Shown: piece by piece, positions 1 to 8,296 of the stretch
How the letters are laid out: each line of letters opens with the position of its first letter
Position numbering within the stretch: position 1 is the stretch's first letter
DNA from: Erysipelotrichaceae bacterium
Lineage (GTDB): Bacteria; Bacillota_I; Bacilli_A; Erysipelotrichales; Coprobacillaceae
Assembly (NCBI GenBank): GCA_018365815.1
Contig: JAGZJH010000002.1
Location: forward strand, 31,333 to 95,332
Length of the DNA: 64,000 nucleotides
Reading direction: 5' to 3'
Notes under the pieces: model-generated
Told to the model about the DNA's origin: nothing
Database searches by the model: none
Seen by the model: the letters and a program-made list of their open reading frames with translations, nothing else
Position numbers and translations under genes: made by a program

Positions 1-377
1 TTGCTTCTTTAATATTATTCATTGGGACAGTGATTTTCCAACTATTCCCTAAACAATTATTGTTGTTATTTAATGCAAGTGAAAATATGTTATCACTAGG
101 TCAAAGTGCGTTGCGTATTTTATCTTTAAGTTTTGTATTCTCTGCTGTTGGTTTAGTGTATGCGACATTATTTCAAGCAATCGGTAAAGGAAATTATAGT
201 TTAATTATTTCTTTATTACGTCAATTAATTTTAATTGTTCCTTTATCATTTATCTTTTCTAAAATATGGGGATTAGATGCAGTTTGGTTGACATTTATTT
301 TTGCTGAAGTTGTCAGTGCAATTATTAGTGTTATTTTATATCGACAAGTTGATAAAAAGGAAATTCAGTTGATGTAG
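1..377 (+). CDS. MATE-family multidrug/toxin efflux protein, C-terminal part
   Basis: The reading frame is already open at base 3 and runs to a stop at 375-377, so only the last ~125 residues are in the window. They are almost wholly hydrophobic, with about three membrane helices and short polar loops (ALRILSLSF, ATLFQAIGKGNYSL, WGLDAVWLTFIFAEV), the pattern of the final helices of MATE cation:drug antiporters. The short basic tail ending in QVDKKEIQLM is cytoplasmic. MATE proteins export drugs or metabolites using a sodium or proton gradient. The start codon lies outside the window. A related polysaccharide flippase is the main alternative, but the loop motifs fit MATE better. Confidence 0.8.
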   Translation, partial: ASLILFIGTVIFQLFPKQLLLLFNASENMLSLGQSALRILSLSFVFSAVGLVYATLFQAIGKGNYSLIISLLRQLILIVPLSFIFSKIWGLDAVWLTFIFAEVVSAIISVILYRQVDKKEIQLM

Positions 378-402
378 TGTGGAGGTGATCCACACTTTTT
401 TT
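377..402 (+). terminator. Rho-independent terminator after the MATE gene
   Basis: A 7-bp perfect stem (GTGTGGA / TCCACAC) with a 5-base loop GGTGA is followed directly by seven T residues. It starts at the stop codon of the efflux gene. Confidence 0.85.
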
Positions 403-557
403 ATTGAAAAAGTATAGAATGTTCGTTACGTTTAATAAATTTGTAATCATTTTAAAATCAGTGTGAGTTTTGAAATTATGATGTAAAATGATGGTTCTTT
501 AAACAATGAAAAAGATAATATCTCAATGTTATACTAATGATAGATAAATGAAGTGAG

Positions 558-908
558 ATGATGAAAAAGAAAATACCTATAGGATTAAAAGATTATGAAA
601 AATTAAAGCGTGATGATTATTATGTAGTGGATAAGTCACTATTGATTAAAGAATATTTAGATCGGGGAAGTGAAGTCACGTTAATCACTCGACCAAGAAG
701 ATTTGGAAAGACAATTAATTTATCGATGATGGCATCGTTTTTTGATATTACAAAAAATTCTAAAGAGTTGTTTAAGGATACTCAAATTATGAAAACGGAA
801 TATGTAAATGTTATTAATCAATATCCTACTATTTTGATATCTTTTTCTAATGCTAAGGGAGATAGAGTTAATATCGTCAAAGTCATAAAGATCTCAAAAA
901 GAAATTGA
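558..908 (+). pseudogene. AAA-ATPase-like (PF09820 type) protein, N-terminal remnant
   Basis: The first ~95 residues match the start of the AAA-ATPase-like/PD-(D/E)XK proteins common in gut bacteria: PIGLKDYEKLKRDDYYVVDK, then the signature TRPRRFGKTINLSMM, where RRFGKT is the Walker A-like loop. Family members are about 500-560 residues; this frame stops after 116. Homology appears to end near base 860, where the sequence becomes the antisense of a Fic gene remnant, so the last ~16 residues are probably not native. A start and weak ribosome site (GAAGTGAGATG) remain at 558/561. I read it as a dead gene cut by rearrangement. Confidence 0.75.
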
Positions 909-1059
909 TGAATTACAGATAATCCTTTGAAAGTACCGATTTCAAAAGTATCTAAAATATTCTTTTCAAACAATTCTAGTGCTTTTATTTTATGAGTTTT
1001 TCTTCTATACGCTCTAATTCTACTAAATGAGTCATGTTTATTTTGTTTTCTAATACCAT
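862..1059 (-). pseudogene. Fic-family protein, N-terminal remnant
   Basis: Read leftwards from an ATG at 1059, preceded by a good ribosome site (AAAAGGGTGATAAC), the frame gives MVLENKINMTHLVELERIEE and stops at 985-987. In the next frame the match continues: KIKALELFEKNILDTFEIG, TFKGLSVIHQFLFE, and after a further one-base shift DLYDFDDINS. This follows the order of the Fic N-terminal region (ENK...ELAR.EE..., KKKA.ELFE, GTFKGL..IH..LFEDIYDFAG). Two frameshifts and loss of the catalytic HPFxxGNG region make it non-functional. Fic proteins normally AMPylate target proteins. It is joined tail-to-tail to the AAA-ATPase remnant near base 860. Confidence 0.75.
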
Positions 1060-1093
1060 GTTATCACCCTTTTACTTTTTATAAGAAGTATGG

Positions 1094-1867
1094 TTAAATA
1101 AAACCAAAGTGTTTACAAGCATAATAAATACCGTCATCATCAACGTTTTTTGTTACAAATGTGGCTAATTGTTTAAGTTCATCACGACCGTTACCCATTG
1201 CAATGCTTGTCCATTCATCTTTAAACATTTTTAAATCGTTTAGTTCATCACCAAAAACAACAACATCTTTATAAGGTGCTTTGAAATAATCCATAATCAT
1301 TTTAATTCCTACGGATTTATCATCAGGTTCAACAAAGATATATTCTTTATGAAAACGAACATGAGGGACATCTTTTAAAGAAAGAATTTTATCCTCATCT
1401 TCTTTAAAACAAGCCACATAGACTTTATAAATTTCATCATAATCACTAGGGTTTAATTGATCCACAACAACTGTTTCCATATAAGTATCATGTGTAAATT
1501 CATAAAATCTTTCATCAGGACTTAAACGTTTTTGTGAATTGTCCGGTGAAAAAGCCCAAGGAATGTTTTTTTCATTACATTCTTCAATTAACGCTAAACA
1601 TTTTTCTTTATCTAATGGTTTAATTTCAATAAGTTGTTCGTTAATAGTAATCCCATTTCCACCATCACTCACCATATTTTTAAATCCTAATTCTTTCATA
1701 TAATCATAAGCCATTGCATAACTACGACCGGTTGCGATTGCAATAAAATGACCATTTTCTTCTAGCTTTTTTAATGCTAATTTTGTGGAATCCGGGATAT
1801 ATTGATTTCCGGGCATTCCTACTGCTAACGTTCCATCTATATCAAAAAAGAAATATTTTTTATCCAT
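1094..1867 (-). CDS. Cof-type HAD-IIB phosphatase
   Basis: A 257-residue hydrolase of the haloacid dehalogenase superfamily, subfamily IIB (Cof). Motif I is FFFDIDGTL at residues ~6-14, with the nucleophile and acid Asp; motif II is IATGRS; motif IV is VVFGDELNDLKMF near residue 210, and the tail AMGNGRDELK is typical. These cytosolic enzymes dephosphorylate sugar phosphates, FMN or pyridoxal phosphate; the substrate cannot be told from sequence. The ATG at 1867 has a clear GGAGG upstream. It stands alone, with decayed genes downstream. Two further Cof paralogues occur in this window at 54248-55006 and 61004-61771. Confidence 0.9.
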   Translation of the reverse strand: MDKKYFFFDIDGTLAVGMPGNQYIPDSTKLALKKLEENGHFIAIATGRSYAMAYDYMKELGFKNMVSDGGNGITINEQLIEIKPLDKEKCLALIEECNEKNIPWAFSPDNSQKRLSPDERFYEFTHDTYMETVVVDQLNPSDYDEIYKVYVACFKEDEDKILSLKDVPHVRFHKEYIFVEPDDKSVGIKMIMDYFKAPYKDVVVFGDELNDLKMFKDEWTSIAMGNGRDELKQLATFVTKNVDDDGIYYACKHFGFI

Positions 1868-1943
1868 AATCTTACCTCCATGTATTGTATTTTAACATTT
1901 TTCATATTCGCATTAATGATTTTTCAATTATAGAAATTAGGTA

Positions 1944-1973
1944 TTGTCAATAAAATTAGAAATATGATATATT
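1944..1973 (+). promoter_or_regulatory. Candidate sigma-A promoter for the peptide-regulator pair
   Basis: TTGTCA and TATATT are separated by 18 bases, about 50 bases ahead of the small peptide gene at 2024. The match is moderate. Confidence 0.45.
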
Positions 1974-2023
1974 TTAAGTATCTAACACATATCCATTTAA
2001 ATTATATTTGGAGGAAAATTGAA

Positions 2024-2152
2024 ATGAAAAGAATTTTAAAAGTTATTTTAGTGATGTTAATGGTTTGCAGCGTGTGTGGCAGTCATTATGATCATGATGA
2101 TGAATGTATTGATGGGATAGAAACATATAATAGATATGATCCAGAAGGTTAA
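2024..2152 (+). CDS. Small secreted peptide, candidate signalling pre-peptide
   Basis: The gene encodes 42 residues. I choose the ATG at 2024 because GGAGG lies 9 bases upstream; an earlier in-frame ATG at 1964 has no such site. Residues 1-17 (MKRILKVILVMLMVCSVCG) are basic then hydrophobic, as in a Sec signal peptide; the remaining ~24 residues are acidic and polar, with one Cys and the end ETYNRYDPEG. The next gene, a predicted HTH-TPR regulator, starts 6 bases after the stop and its ribosome site lies inside this gene, so the two are translationally linked. This is the usual layout of RRNPP systems (PapR-PlcR, NprX-NprR), in which the C-terminal part of the exported peptide is reimported and binds the regulator. 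Function is inferred from layout only; no family match is recognised. Confidence 0.6.
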   Translation: MKRILKVILVMLMVCSVCGSHYDHDDECIDGIETYNRYDPEG

Positions 2153-2157
2153 TTTGT

Positions 2158-3384
2158 ATGCATCTAAAAGAATTATCCCTTTATTTTAAATTATTACGCA
2201 TTTTAAATAATTTAACGATCGAAGAAGTTGCACAAAAAATATATATATCTAAAAGTCAATATCACCGTTTAGAAATGGACGAATATGAGTTTGAAGATGA
2301 TTATATAAAATCATTATGCTTACTTTATAATATTAAAGAATTACAACCATTTGATGAGACTATTATACAAAACATTGACAAAACAATTTCTTATTTCTTT
2401 GATAATATGAGTAAATATCAAGAGGTAGTAATCCCAAAAGGATTAGAAGATATTACACAACTCGAACATATTAATTTACCTTATCGTATTTATCATCGTT
2501 ACATTCAAAAATTTGTGTTGTATGAACGAGATGATGAATTTTTTGAACTATCAAAAATACTTTTTAAACTTATTGATGGGTTTCCATTAGACTATCAATC
2601 TCTATTTTATGCACTTTATGGTTTTGCTTTAAAACAACAAAATAATATTTTAGAAGCAGAACAATATCTAAAAAAAGCATCTAATATAGGTCATAGTAGT
2701 GATTTAGTAAAAGGTTTATTTAGTAATTATTTATTGGCGGTTTATGGCAACCAAGAAAAATTTGATGAAGCAATGCAAATGTATGAAGAAGCCAAAATGA
2801 TTTTTACTAAACATCAATGCAAACATCGATTAGTGAATATTAATATGCTTTTAGCGAATTTATATTCAAAAATGAATTTATCTTATCGCTCAATTGAGTT
2901 AGATCAAGAAACTTTAAAGATTATTTCAAAAAATAATGTTGAAAATATACATAATATTTATCATAATATTGGCTATGAATATAGCCGATTAAATGAACAT
3001 GAAAAGGCAATTTTTAATTATGAAAAAGCAATTGAAATTAAAATAGTTGTAGACACTTATTTTGATCTTGCTTGGAGTTATTATAAAGTTAATAACTTTA
3101 AAGCAGTGGAAAGATGCTTAGAAAGCGTAAAGAAAGAACAATTTAAAATTCCATATTATTATGAATTTTCAAAATGGTTATTAGAGATGATTAAATCTCC
3201 TCATACTTTGAAATGTTTAAGAATTTTAAAACGTATTGAAAGAAAATATGGAGATACTATGGCAAAAGATGACCTGATTTTTTTGTATGTTCAGTTATTT
3301 GAGTGTTATAAACAAAGAAAAGACCTTGAATTAGCGTTAGAATATGCAACTAAGTTAATTGAAGAAAAAGTAATTGTAAGATAA
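2158..3384 (+). CDS. HTH-TPR transcriptional regulator, RRNPP/Rgg-like
   Basis: A 408-residue protein. Residues ~1-60 form a helix-turn-helix of the XRE type (LRILNNLTIEEVAQ, then YISKSQYHRLE), and residues ~130-400 are a run of helical repeats with TPR spacing (HNIGYEYSRLNEHEKAIFNY, then DLAWSYYKVNNF). Length and domain order fit peptide-binding regulators such as PlcR, NprR and Rgg, although ~400 residues is longer than PlcR and close to NprR. It sits 6 bases behind a secreted mini-peptide gene and upstream of a bacteriocin cluster, from which it is now separated by an insertion sequence. I infer that it senses the reimported peptide and controls the neighbouring promoters. Confidence 0.75.
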   Translation: MHLKELSLYFKLLRILNNLTIEEVAQKIYISKSQYHRLEMDEYEFEDDYIKSLCLLYNIKELQPFDETIIQNIDKTISYFFDNMSKYQEVVIPKGLEDITQLEHINLPYRIYHRYIQKFVLYERDDEFFELSKILFKLIDGFPLDYQSLFYALYGFALKQQNNILEAEQYLKKASNIGHSSDLVKGLFSNYLLAVYGNQEKFDEAMQMYEEAKMIFTKHQCKHRLVNINMLLANLYSKMNLSYRSIELDQETLKIISKNNVENIHNIYHNIGYEYSRLNEHEKAIFNYEKAIEIKIVVDTYFDLAWSYYKVNNFKAVERCLESVKKEQFKIPYYYEFSKWLLEMIKSPHTLKCLRILKRIERKYGDTMAKDDLIFLYVQLFECYKQRKDLELALEYATKLIEEKVIVR

Positions 3385-3392
3385 AGAAAGTG

Positions 3393-3400
3393 AGAAATTG
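3393..3400 (+). repeat. Target-site duplication, left copy
   Basis: AGAAATTG here and at 5028-5035 flank the insertion sequence exactly. It lies in the loop of what was a terminator hairpin (arm AAAGAAAG at 3383-3390, arm CTTTCTTT at 5036-5043). Confidence 0.85.
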
Positions 3401-3425
3401 GAGACTGCTGAAAAAGTAGTTACCT

Positions 3426-3473
3426 AAAAAAATCAGTTTTCGTTATTTTAAAAAATTCGGAAACTGATTTTTT
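3426..3473. terminator. Bidirectional terminator hairpin inside the IS left end
   Basis: A 16-bp stem with one G-T wobble has arms 3426-3441 and 3458-3473 and A/T runs on both sides. It can stop transposase transcripts leaving leftwards and outside transcripts entering from the regulator gene. Confidence 0.75.
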
Positions 3474-3513
3474 ATTTTGTTATTTTCTTTGATTTTATGA
3501 TGCTATTTTTTAA

Positions 3514-4931
3514 TTATTTCTTTTCTTTTTCATTGCTTAATCGTATTATTCTTTTCATATTTGTCAAAAAGAGCGCAGAAGCCCCTTGTATTGTCATGCC
3601 TATTTTTCAGCATGAATTCGCCTTATCGTACCCATATTGTTTTTTTTAATTCTGCATTCTTTGCTTCTATTTTATATCGTTCACTGTATAATGTGGAAAA
3701 CTCCTCTGTTTTCATATAATCCATTTGTTTGATGTGAATATCTTTTTTTATCGTTACGCTATAACTTTTGCTTTTTGCTCCTTCTTTATAACACCCTTCC
3801 TTAAATGGACAATATTTACATTTTTCTACTTCAAAAAAATATATTTCGCATTCACTGTTATTATTATGTTTATTTCCTTTTTGATATATTTTTTTATTGC
3901 CATGCGTTACCATATTGCTTAGTTTGCTTACGTTTTTTATATGATTTTCTTCACAATAATTTAGATTATCTTCTTCACTATATGCTCCATCTCCTATCAC
4001 TGCTTCTACTTCTATTCCATTTTGTGCGCTTTTTTCTATTAATTTTTTCATTTCTTTTCCATCGTGTTTTTTCGCCACTAGTTATAGTTGCTGCTGTTAT
4101 GATTCTTTCTGGTGTCATTGCGATATGTGTCTTATATCCAAAAAATGATGTATCTGCTGTTTTATGTCCAATTTTAGCGTCCTTATCCTTAGAATATTCC
4201 AACTCTATTTCTGTACCTTCCATTGTTTCATTAAGAAATTCCATTTGTTCTTTTACATTTGGAAGTTTCTCAAATCGTCCATCTTCTTTTAGTATTTTCA
4301 ATAACTCTTTCGTATATTCTATCTGGTTTTCCAATATTCCACTAGATTCTCGTTTTTTAGGCATCTTATCATGCATTGTTTCATCGATCTTATAAACTGC
4401 TTTTCTCAAGTTCTTTGCTTGTCTAATCAATTCTTCTCTTGGCGATATATGACTATACATGGCATTGGTATGTGTTGAGTCAATTATGATTTTGTTTTTT
4501 GCTTCAATCAATCCTTCTTCAATTGCTAGTTGTACTATCTTTTCAATTAGTTTATCCATTAAGTTTTCTTCATTGTCTATCAATCTCTCACGACGAAAAA
4601 CAGTTAATAAACTAGGGTTGATTAACTTGGTATCTTCGGGATTATATCCTAGAAAGCATTTAAATAGCATATCTGTCAATGTTCGTTCGACTAGTCCTCT
4701 ATCTGATAATTTGAAATAAGATTTTAATAATAAAAATTTGAACATTCTAATAACATCTTCTGCTGTTCTCCCCATAGTAGATGAATATTTATCTTTTAGC
4801 ATATCTACTACAAATGAAAAATCAGCCAAATCATTTAGCTGTCTCCAGAAATTATCATTCGAAATTAAGATATCATATAATTCTATATGTTGACTAAAAT
4901 TTAATTCTAGTTGGCTATCTGTTTTTAACAT
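3514..4931 (-). pseudogene. IS1182-family transposase, frameshifted
   Basis: The ATG at 4931 opens a frame with the family N-terminus (SQHIELYDILISND, then a helical dimer region) and a DDE core (IIDSTHTNAMYSH, then GHKTADTSFFGYKTHIAM). The frame is lost at a run of six T (plus strand, 4067-4072): with one base fewer, SGEK continues as HDGKEMKKLIEKSAQNG and on through IGDGAYSEEDN and a CxxC-type insert. Two further one-base shifts in A-rich runs near 3640 and 3608 are needed to reach the end (GMTIQGASALFLTNMKR, stop at 3514-3516). Three lesions argue against programmed frameshifting, which is not usual for this family. Confidence 0.85.
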
Positions 4932-5027
4932 TTACATCACCCTTTTTTTGTATATGTATAATTATATCAAAAAAAGATTACCATAAATTATTTTACAGTA
5001 ATCTCTTGATACTTTTTCAGCAACCTC

Positions 5028-5035
5028 AGAAATTG
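5028..5035 (+). repeat. Target-site duplication, right copy
   Basis: AGAAATTG is identical to 3393-3400 and abuts the right inverted repeat of the insertion sequence. Confidence 0.85.
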
Positions 5036-5217
5036 CTTTCTTTTTATTTTGGGAAAAATAATTTTTTGAAATAAAAATTGCTTGTTTAAGCAATGATTTA
5101 TTGAATGAACAAAGAATCATAGGTGTTTTATTAGTTTTTATAGATGATTTTCTAAAATAATTAAAATGGGAAAAATTTTATTTTTAACTTCAACGAGAAA
5201 TAACAAAAATGGTGCAG

Positions 5218-5245
5218 TTGATTTGAAATGCGCAGATGATATAAT
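5218..5245 (+). promoter_or_regulatory. Sigma-A promoter of the bacteriocin operon
   Basis: TTGATT and TATAAT are 16 bases apart. The same two boxes with the same spacing occur in copy B at 9132-9159. The implied transcript has a leader of about 330 bases before the bacteriocin start at 5580. Confidence 0.8.
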
Positions 5246-5253
5246 GCAAATAG

Positions 5254-5267
5254 GGAAAGCGTTTTCC
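5254..5267 (+). promoter_or_regulatory. cre-like palindrome at the transcription start
   Basis: GGAAAGCGTTTTCC starts 9 bases after the -10 box, so it should overlap the start of transcription. It resembles CcpA cre sites (TGAAAGCGNTTTCA core) and is kept in copy B as GGAAAGCGATTTCC. Repression by CcpA in good sugar supply is inferred. Confidence 0.6.
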
Positions 5268-5579
5268 TAATTAAAACGATATGTGTTAGATAAATATTAA
5301 TGTATAGGGGGAGATAATATTAATTTAGTTCTATTTAGAACAAAAAATAAATATTAGGTTAATTTGAAAACCGAAAAATAAGGGTTGTAACAGTAATGTT
5401 TAAATTTTGATATTGTAGATGAATAGATAATCATTCTACAAAGATAACAAATTAATAATAATGACATTATTGTAAGAGATGAATGCATAGGGGAAAACAA
5501 TCATTAGTATCACACGTAACCAAGAAATTGGAAAAGTGTTAAAGAGTAATTAAGTCATAAAATGAAAGGAGACATAACA

Positions 5580-5927
5580 ATGGAAAAGTTAAAAAAGATT
5601 TTCGTTATTGTAGGATTAATTGGAACAATTGGAGTAGGAGCAGCATTGCCTACTTTAGCGGCAACTGAAACACGTTACAATGTAAAGGAACAACAAGTCG
5701 AAGGTGATGGGAAAAATACACAATGGGTTTATGGAACACGTTTAGTCCTTTCTGGAACTTCTGGTTTTTCAAATTACTTTAGTAGTTCAAGAAATCATTC
5801 TAGCGAAGTGAAAATTGGAGGAATAACTGCAACAAGCAGCACAGCAGGTCCAGGTACTTTCTCAAATGCTAACAGAACTTCAAATTACGGAGCAACTGCT
5901 CAGTATTGTAGTTACATACTTTATTAA
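5580..5927 (+). CDS. Lactococcin 972-family bacteriocin precursor
   Basis: A 115-residue secreted protein. The ATG at 5580 is chosen because GAAAGGAG lies 8 bases upstream. Residues 1-25 are a Sec signal peptide ending ALPTLAA; the mature part (~88 residues) has the family layout: a Trp-Tyr segment (TQWVYGTRL), a serine-rich SNYFSSSRNHSSEVKIGG, an AGPGTF segment and an aromatic C-terminus. Lactococcin 972 blocks septum formation by binding lipid II in dividing cells; whether this relative does so is unknown. The DUF1430 membrane protein and ABC ATPase genes that accompany this family follow immediately. A GC-poor leader of ~300 bases precedes the gene. Confidence 0.8.
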   Translation: MEKLKKIFVIVGLIGTIGVGAALPTLAATETRYNVKEQQVEGDGKNTQWVYGTRLVLSGTSGFSNYFSSSRNHSSEVKIGGITATSSTAGPGTFSNANRTSNYGATAQYCSYILY

Positions 5928-5961
5928 TCATTATCTTGTCTTCTCTTTTGTATATATTGAG

Positions 5962-5997
5962 AAGTTATGGTTTTTATCATAACTTTTCGTATTTTTA
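5962..5997 (+). terminator. Hairpin between bacteriocin and transporter genes
   Basis: An 8-bp stem, AAGTTATG / CATAACTT, is followed by the T-rich TTTCGTATTTTTATTT. It may be a leaky terminator that keeps the bacteriocin transcript more abundant than that of the transporter genes. Confidence 0.6.
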
Positions 5998-6064
5998 TTT
6001 GAGATTTTTTAATAACTACTAAAGAAAAGTAATTTGAAATAATCACAGAGAGGGGGAAATTGAA

Positions 6065-8293
6065 GTGAAAAAACTTTTAAACTTTTTTTCAGTTGCAGTA
6101 ATAATCGTGTCTTTTTGTATCAGTTATTTAAATATGAAAGAACAAGATCATTCGCAATGGTTTAATTACGCTAAAAATAATACGACGATGGAAATTGTTT
6201 TAAATAATACCAGTATGTCTAATGAAGATATTTATGAACAATTTCTTGCGTTATCTCAACATTATAATCTTAATATTATTAAAGAAAATTATTTTTATGA
6301 TGAACATAATCAATTGACTATGAATTATTCAGTGATTTTAAATCATGAATTAGCCAATCAAAAAACATTAAAGAGTGGTGAATATATTAACCCCTCAAAT
6401 ACTTTAGATGATGTTTATATTAGTACAATTAAGAGTGATGATACTCAACAAGTGGGTTGGTTAGATGATTTTCTTGCGGACGATCAAGTAAATATTATGA
6501 CATTAAAACATTACTTGAATAAAGATTATTCAATGGAGGGAACTTACCAAATTCAATTAGTGAATTTAAATGATAAAGATGAAATCATCAATGCTATTTC
6601 AATGAGTTTTAATATCCCTATTGCTGATTTAAGCAGTAATTATAGTCTTAGAGATTCTGGTAATTTATATGTGAAAATATTAAAAACATTAGAAGTTGTG
6701 ATGTTTGTTTCATTAGCTATTACAATTGTATTTTATGTTTCTAAATTGTTTACAAAAATTGGAATTTATAAATTAAATGGATATACTAATTTTGATATTT
6801 GGCTTAAATTAATTTTGCCGACAATTTTACTACAATTTTGCTTGTTAATCATAATTAGTATTGGTTCATGGATTGTTTTGAAAAATATTGATTTTATGTT
6901 TGTAGCCACTATTATTAAACAGATGAGTATAGCAATACTAATGACATTAATATGTTCATATTTATTATTCTATTTTGTAAAACAATATTCTATTTCAAAA
7001 TTAATCAAAGGTGAAAATTTATCAAAGTTATTAATTAGAATTAATCGATTTATTAGAATTGCATCATTAACATTAATTACAATATTATTTAGTTTTGTAA
7101 TGTGTAAAATGGATCAATACAAAAATATGGAAAAAGCATTGTCTTATTGGAATAAGTATAGTGATTATGCAATGCTTAATTATTATCAATCAACAAATAC
7201 CGGTGCTGAAATGACACAAGTAGATAATGAAACCCTAGAACGAGAAGAATACGAGTACTATAAATATTTAGAATCAATTGATGCATTTTCAGTATCTACT
7301 GAGGAACGAAATATAAACCGATATTCTTCACAAGAACCAAAACCAGATCATCTTCCAAATGATTATAATTTTTATGAAATGAAAGTTAATACTACTTATT
7401 TTGATACTTTAGGAATTAAAGCTATGAAAGGTCAAGATATTAAAGTAGATATTAAAGATCCAATAAGATACACACTTATCCCTAAATCCAAAGAAAAGGA
7501 TTTAGAAACAATTCAATTTACTTTAAATATGGATTCAAGTGATTATAGTAAGCGTAGACTTAGTGATCAACAATTAATAGAAACAAAATATTTAATTTAT
7601 GATGATACAAAAAATAATAAATTCTTTTCGTTTAATGTTCATATTAATGCAAATGATGGCAATATGTTAACTTCACCGGTTATTACAGTATTCAATAGTT
7701 ATTCAGGAACGGCTTCGGATCTTCAAGTTCAAGCGACAGGAATTAATTCACATATCAAAATTCCTATGCAAGGAAAAACAATCAAAGAATTTAATGAAAT
7801 GATACAACCGATGGCTACACAAATCATGCCTGAAAAAATGAAAGTTGATGGAAATGTAGTTTATTTTACAGTTGAGGGAATATTTGATGAACAAAATGCA
7901 CTTATTGCACAAGGAATAAGACAAGGAATAGTTTTATTTGTTTTAGTCATTATTTTATATGTTATTATCAGTTTCCAAAGTAATGAGTTATACTTAAATG
8001 CGAATAGTAAACGATTAGCGGTATTAAAATTAAGTGGATATTCATTTAAAGACCGTTATCAAAAATATTTAAGTAAGATTAGGACAGATGAAATTATACT
8101 TACAATTGTTTATATTGTTATGATAATGTATCAATCATATTATTTCAAAGATATGATGATGGTGTCTTACAAAGCAAGTAAGGTTTTATACGTATTGTTT
8201 ATTCCGCTGGTTTTAATTGATTATGTCATGACAAAATTAGTGATTAGAAAAAAAGAAATCAAGAACTTAAACAAGGTTCTTAAAGGAGAGTAG
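6065..8293 (+). CDS. DUF1430-type bacteriocin-associated membrane protein
   Basis: A 742-residue integral membrane protein starting with GTG behind GAGAGGGGG. Topology from hydrophobicity: one helix at ~5-22, an outside domain to ~205, three helices at ~213-305, another at ~330-350, a large outside domain at ~360-620, and three helices at ~628-725. This doubled FtsX-like layout is that of the bacteriocin-associated integral membrane proteins found with lactococcin 972 genes, taken as immunity or export components. The ATPase gene follows after 3 bases, so the pair should form one ABC complex. A paralogue lies at 10778-12955. Confidence 0.8.
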   Translation: MKKLLNFFSVAVIIVSFCISYLNMKEQDHSQWFNYAKNNTTMEIVLNNTSMSNEDIYEQFLALSQHYNLNIIKENYFYDEHNQLTMNYSVILNHELANQKTLKSGEYINPSNTLDDVYISTIKSDDTQQVGWLDDFLADDQVNIMTLKHYLNKDYSMEGTYQIQLVNLNDKDEIINAISMSFNIPIADLSSNYSLRDSGNLYVKILKTLEVVMFVSLAITIVFYVSKLFTKIGIYKLNGYTNFDIWLKLILPTILLQFCLLIIISIGSWIVLKNIDFMFVATIIKQMSIAILMTLICSYLLFYFVKQYSISKLIKGENLSKLLIRINRFIRIASLTLITILFSFVMCKMDQYKNMEKALSYWNKYSDYAMLNYYQSTNTGAEMTQVDNETLEREEYEYYKYLESIDAFSVSTEERNINRYSSQEPKPDHLPNDYNFYEMKVNTTYFDTLGIKAMKGQDIKVDIKDPIRYTLIPKSKEKDLETIQFTLNMDSSDYSKRRLSDQQLIETKYLIYDDTKNNKFFSFNVHINANDGNMLTSPVITVFNSYSGTASDLQVQATGINSHIKIPMQGKTIKEFNEMIQPMATQIMPEKMKVDGNVVYFTVEGIFDEQNALIAQGIRQGIVLFVLVIILYVIISFQSNELYLNANSKRLAVLKLSGYSFKDRYQKYLSKIRTDEIILTIVYIVMIMYQSYYFKDMMMVSYKASKVLYVLFIPLVLIDYVMTKLVIRKKEIKNLNKVLKGE

Positions 8294-8296
8294 ACT

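Larger units (their letters stand above)
3401..5027 (-). mobile_element. IS1182-family insertion sequence
   Basis: The element is 1627 bp. The left end begins GAGACTGCTGAAAAAGTA and the right end, read inwards, begins GAGGTTGCTGAAAAAGTA: terminal inverted repeats matching at 16 of 18 positions. Both ends are flanked by the 8-bp duplication AGAAATTG. The only coding content is one leftward transposase with the IS1182-type N-terminus. The transposase frame is broken, so this copy probably cannot move by itself. Comparison with the duplicated region at 8932-8963 shows that it landed in the loop of a terminator hairpin between the regulator gene and the bacteriocin promoter. Confidence 0.9.
5127..5315 (+). 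repeat. Duplicated promoter module, copy A
   Basis: About 180 bases here are closely repeated at 9041-9226, including long identical blocks (for example AAAATGGGAAAAATTTTATTTT and GAAATAACAAAAATGGTGCA), the whole -35/-10 region and a GCG-centred palindrome. Further upstream the terminator and TTTTATTTTGGGAAAAAT are also shared. Each copy precedes a gene for a secreted product, so the repeat is a shared regulatory region, and its conserved upstream part is the best candidate site for the nearby regulator. Confidence 0.85.

Noticed and set aside
4067..4072. Programmed frameshifting in the transposase
   Set aside because: IS1182-type transposases are normally one frame, and two further shifts are needed downstream, so damage or error is more likely.
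3805..4719. Rightward frames of 65-196 codons across the insertion sequence
   Set aside because: They are antisense to the transposase, Phe/Leu/Ser-rich as expected of shadow frames, and lack ribosome sites.
5290..5385. Short leader peptide in the bacteriocin 5' region
   Set aside because: GGGGGAGATAAT looks like a ribosome site, but only an ATT codon follows and copy B does not keep the frame.
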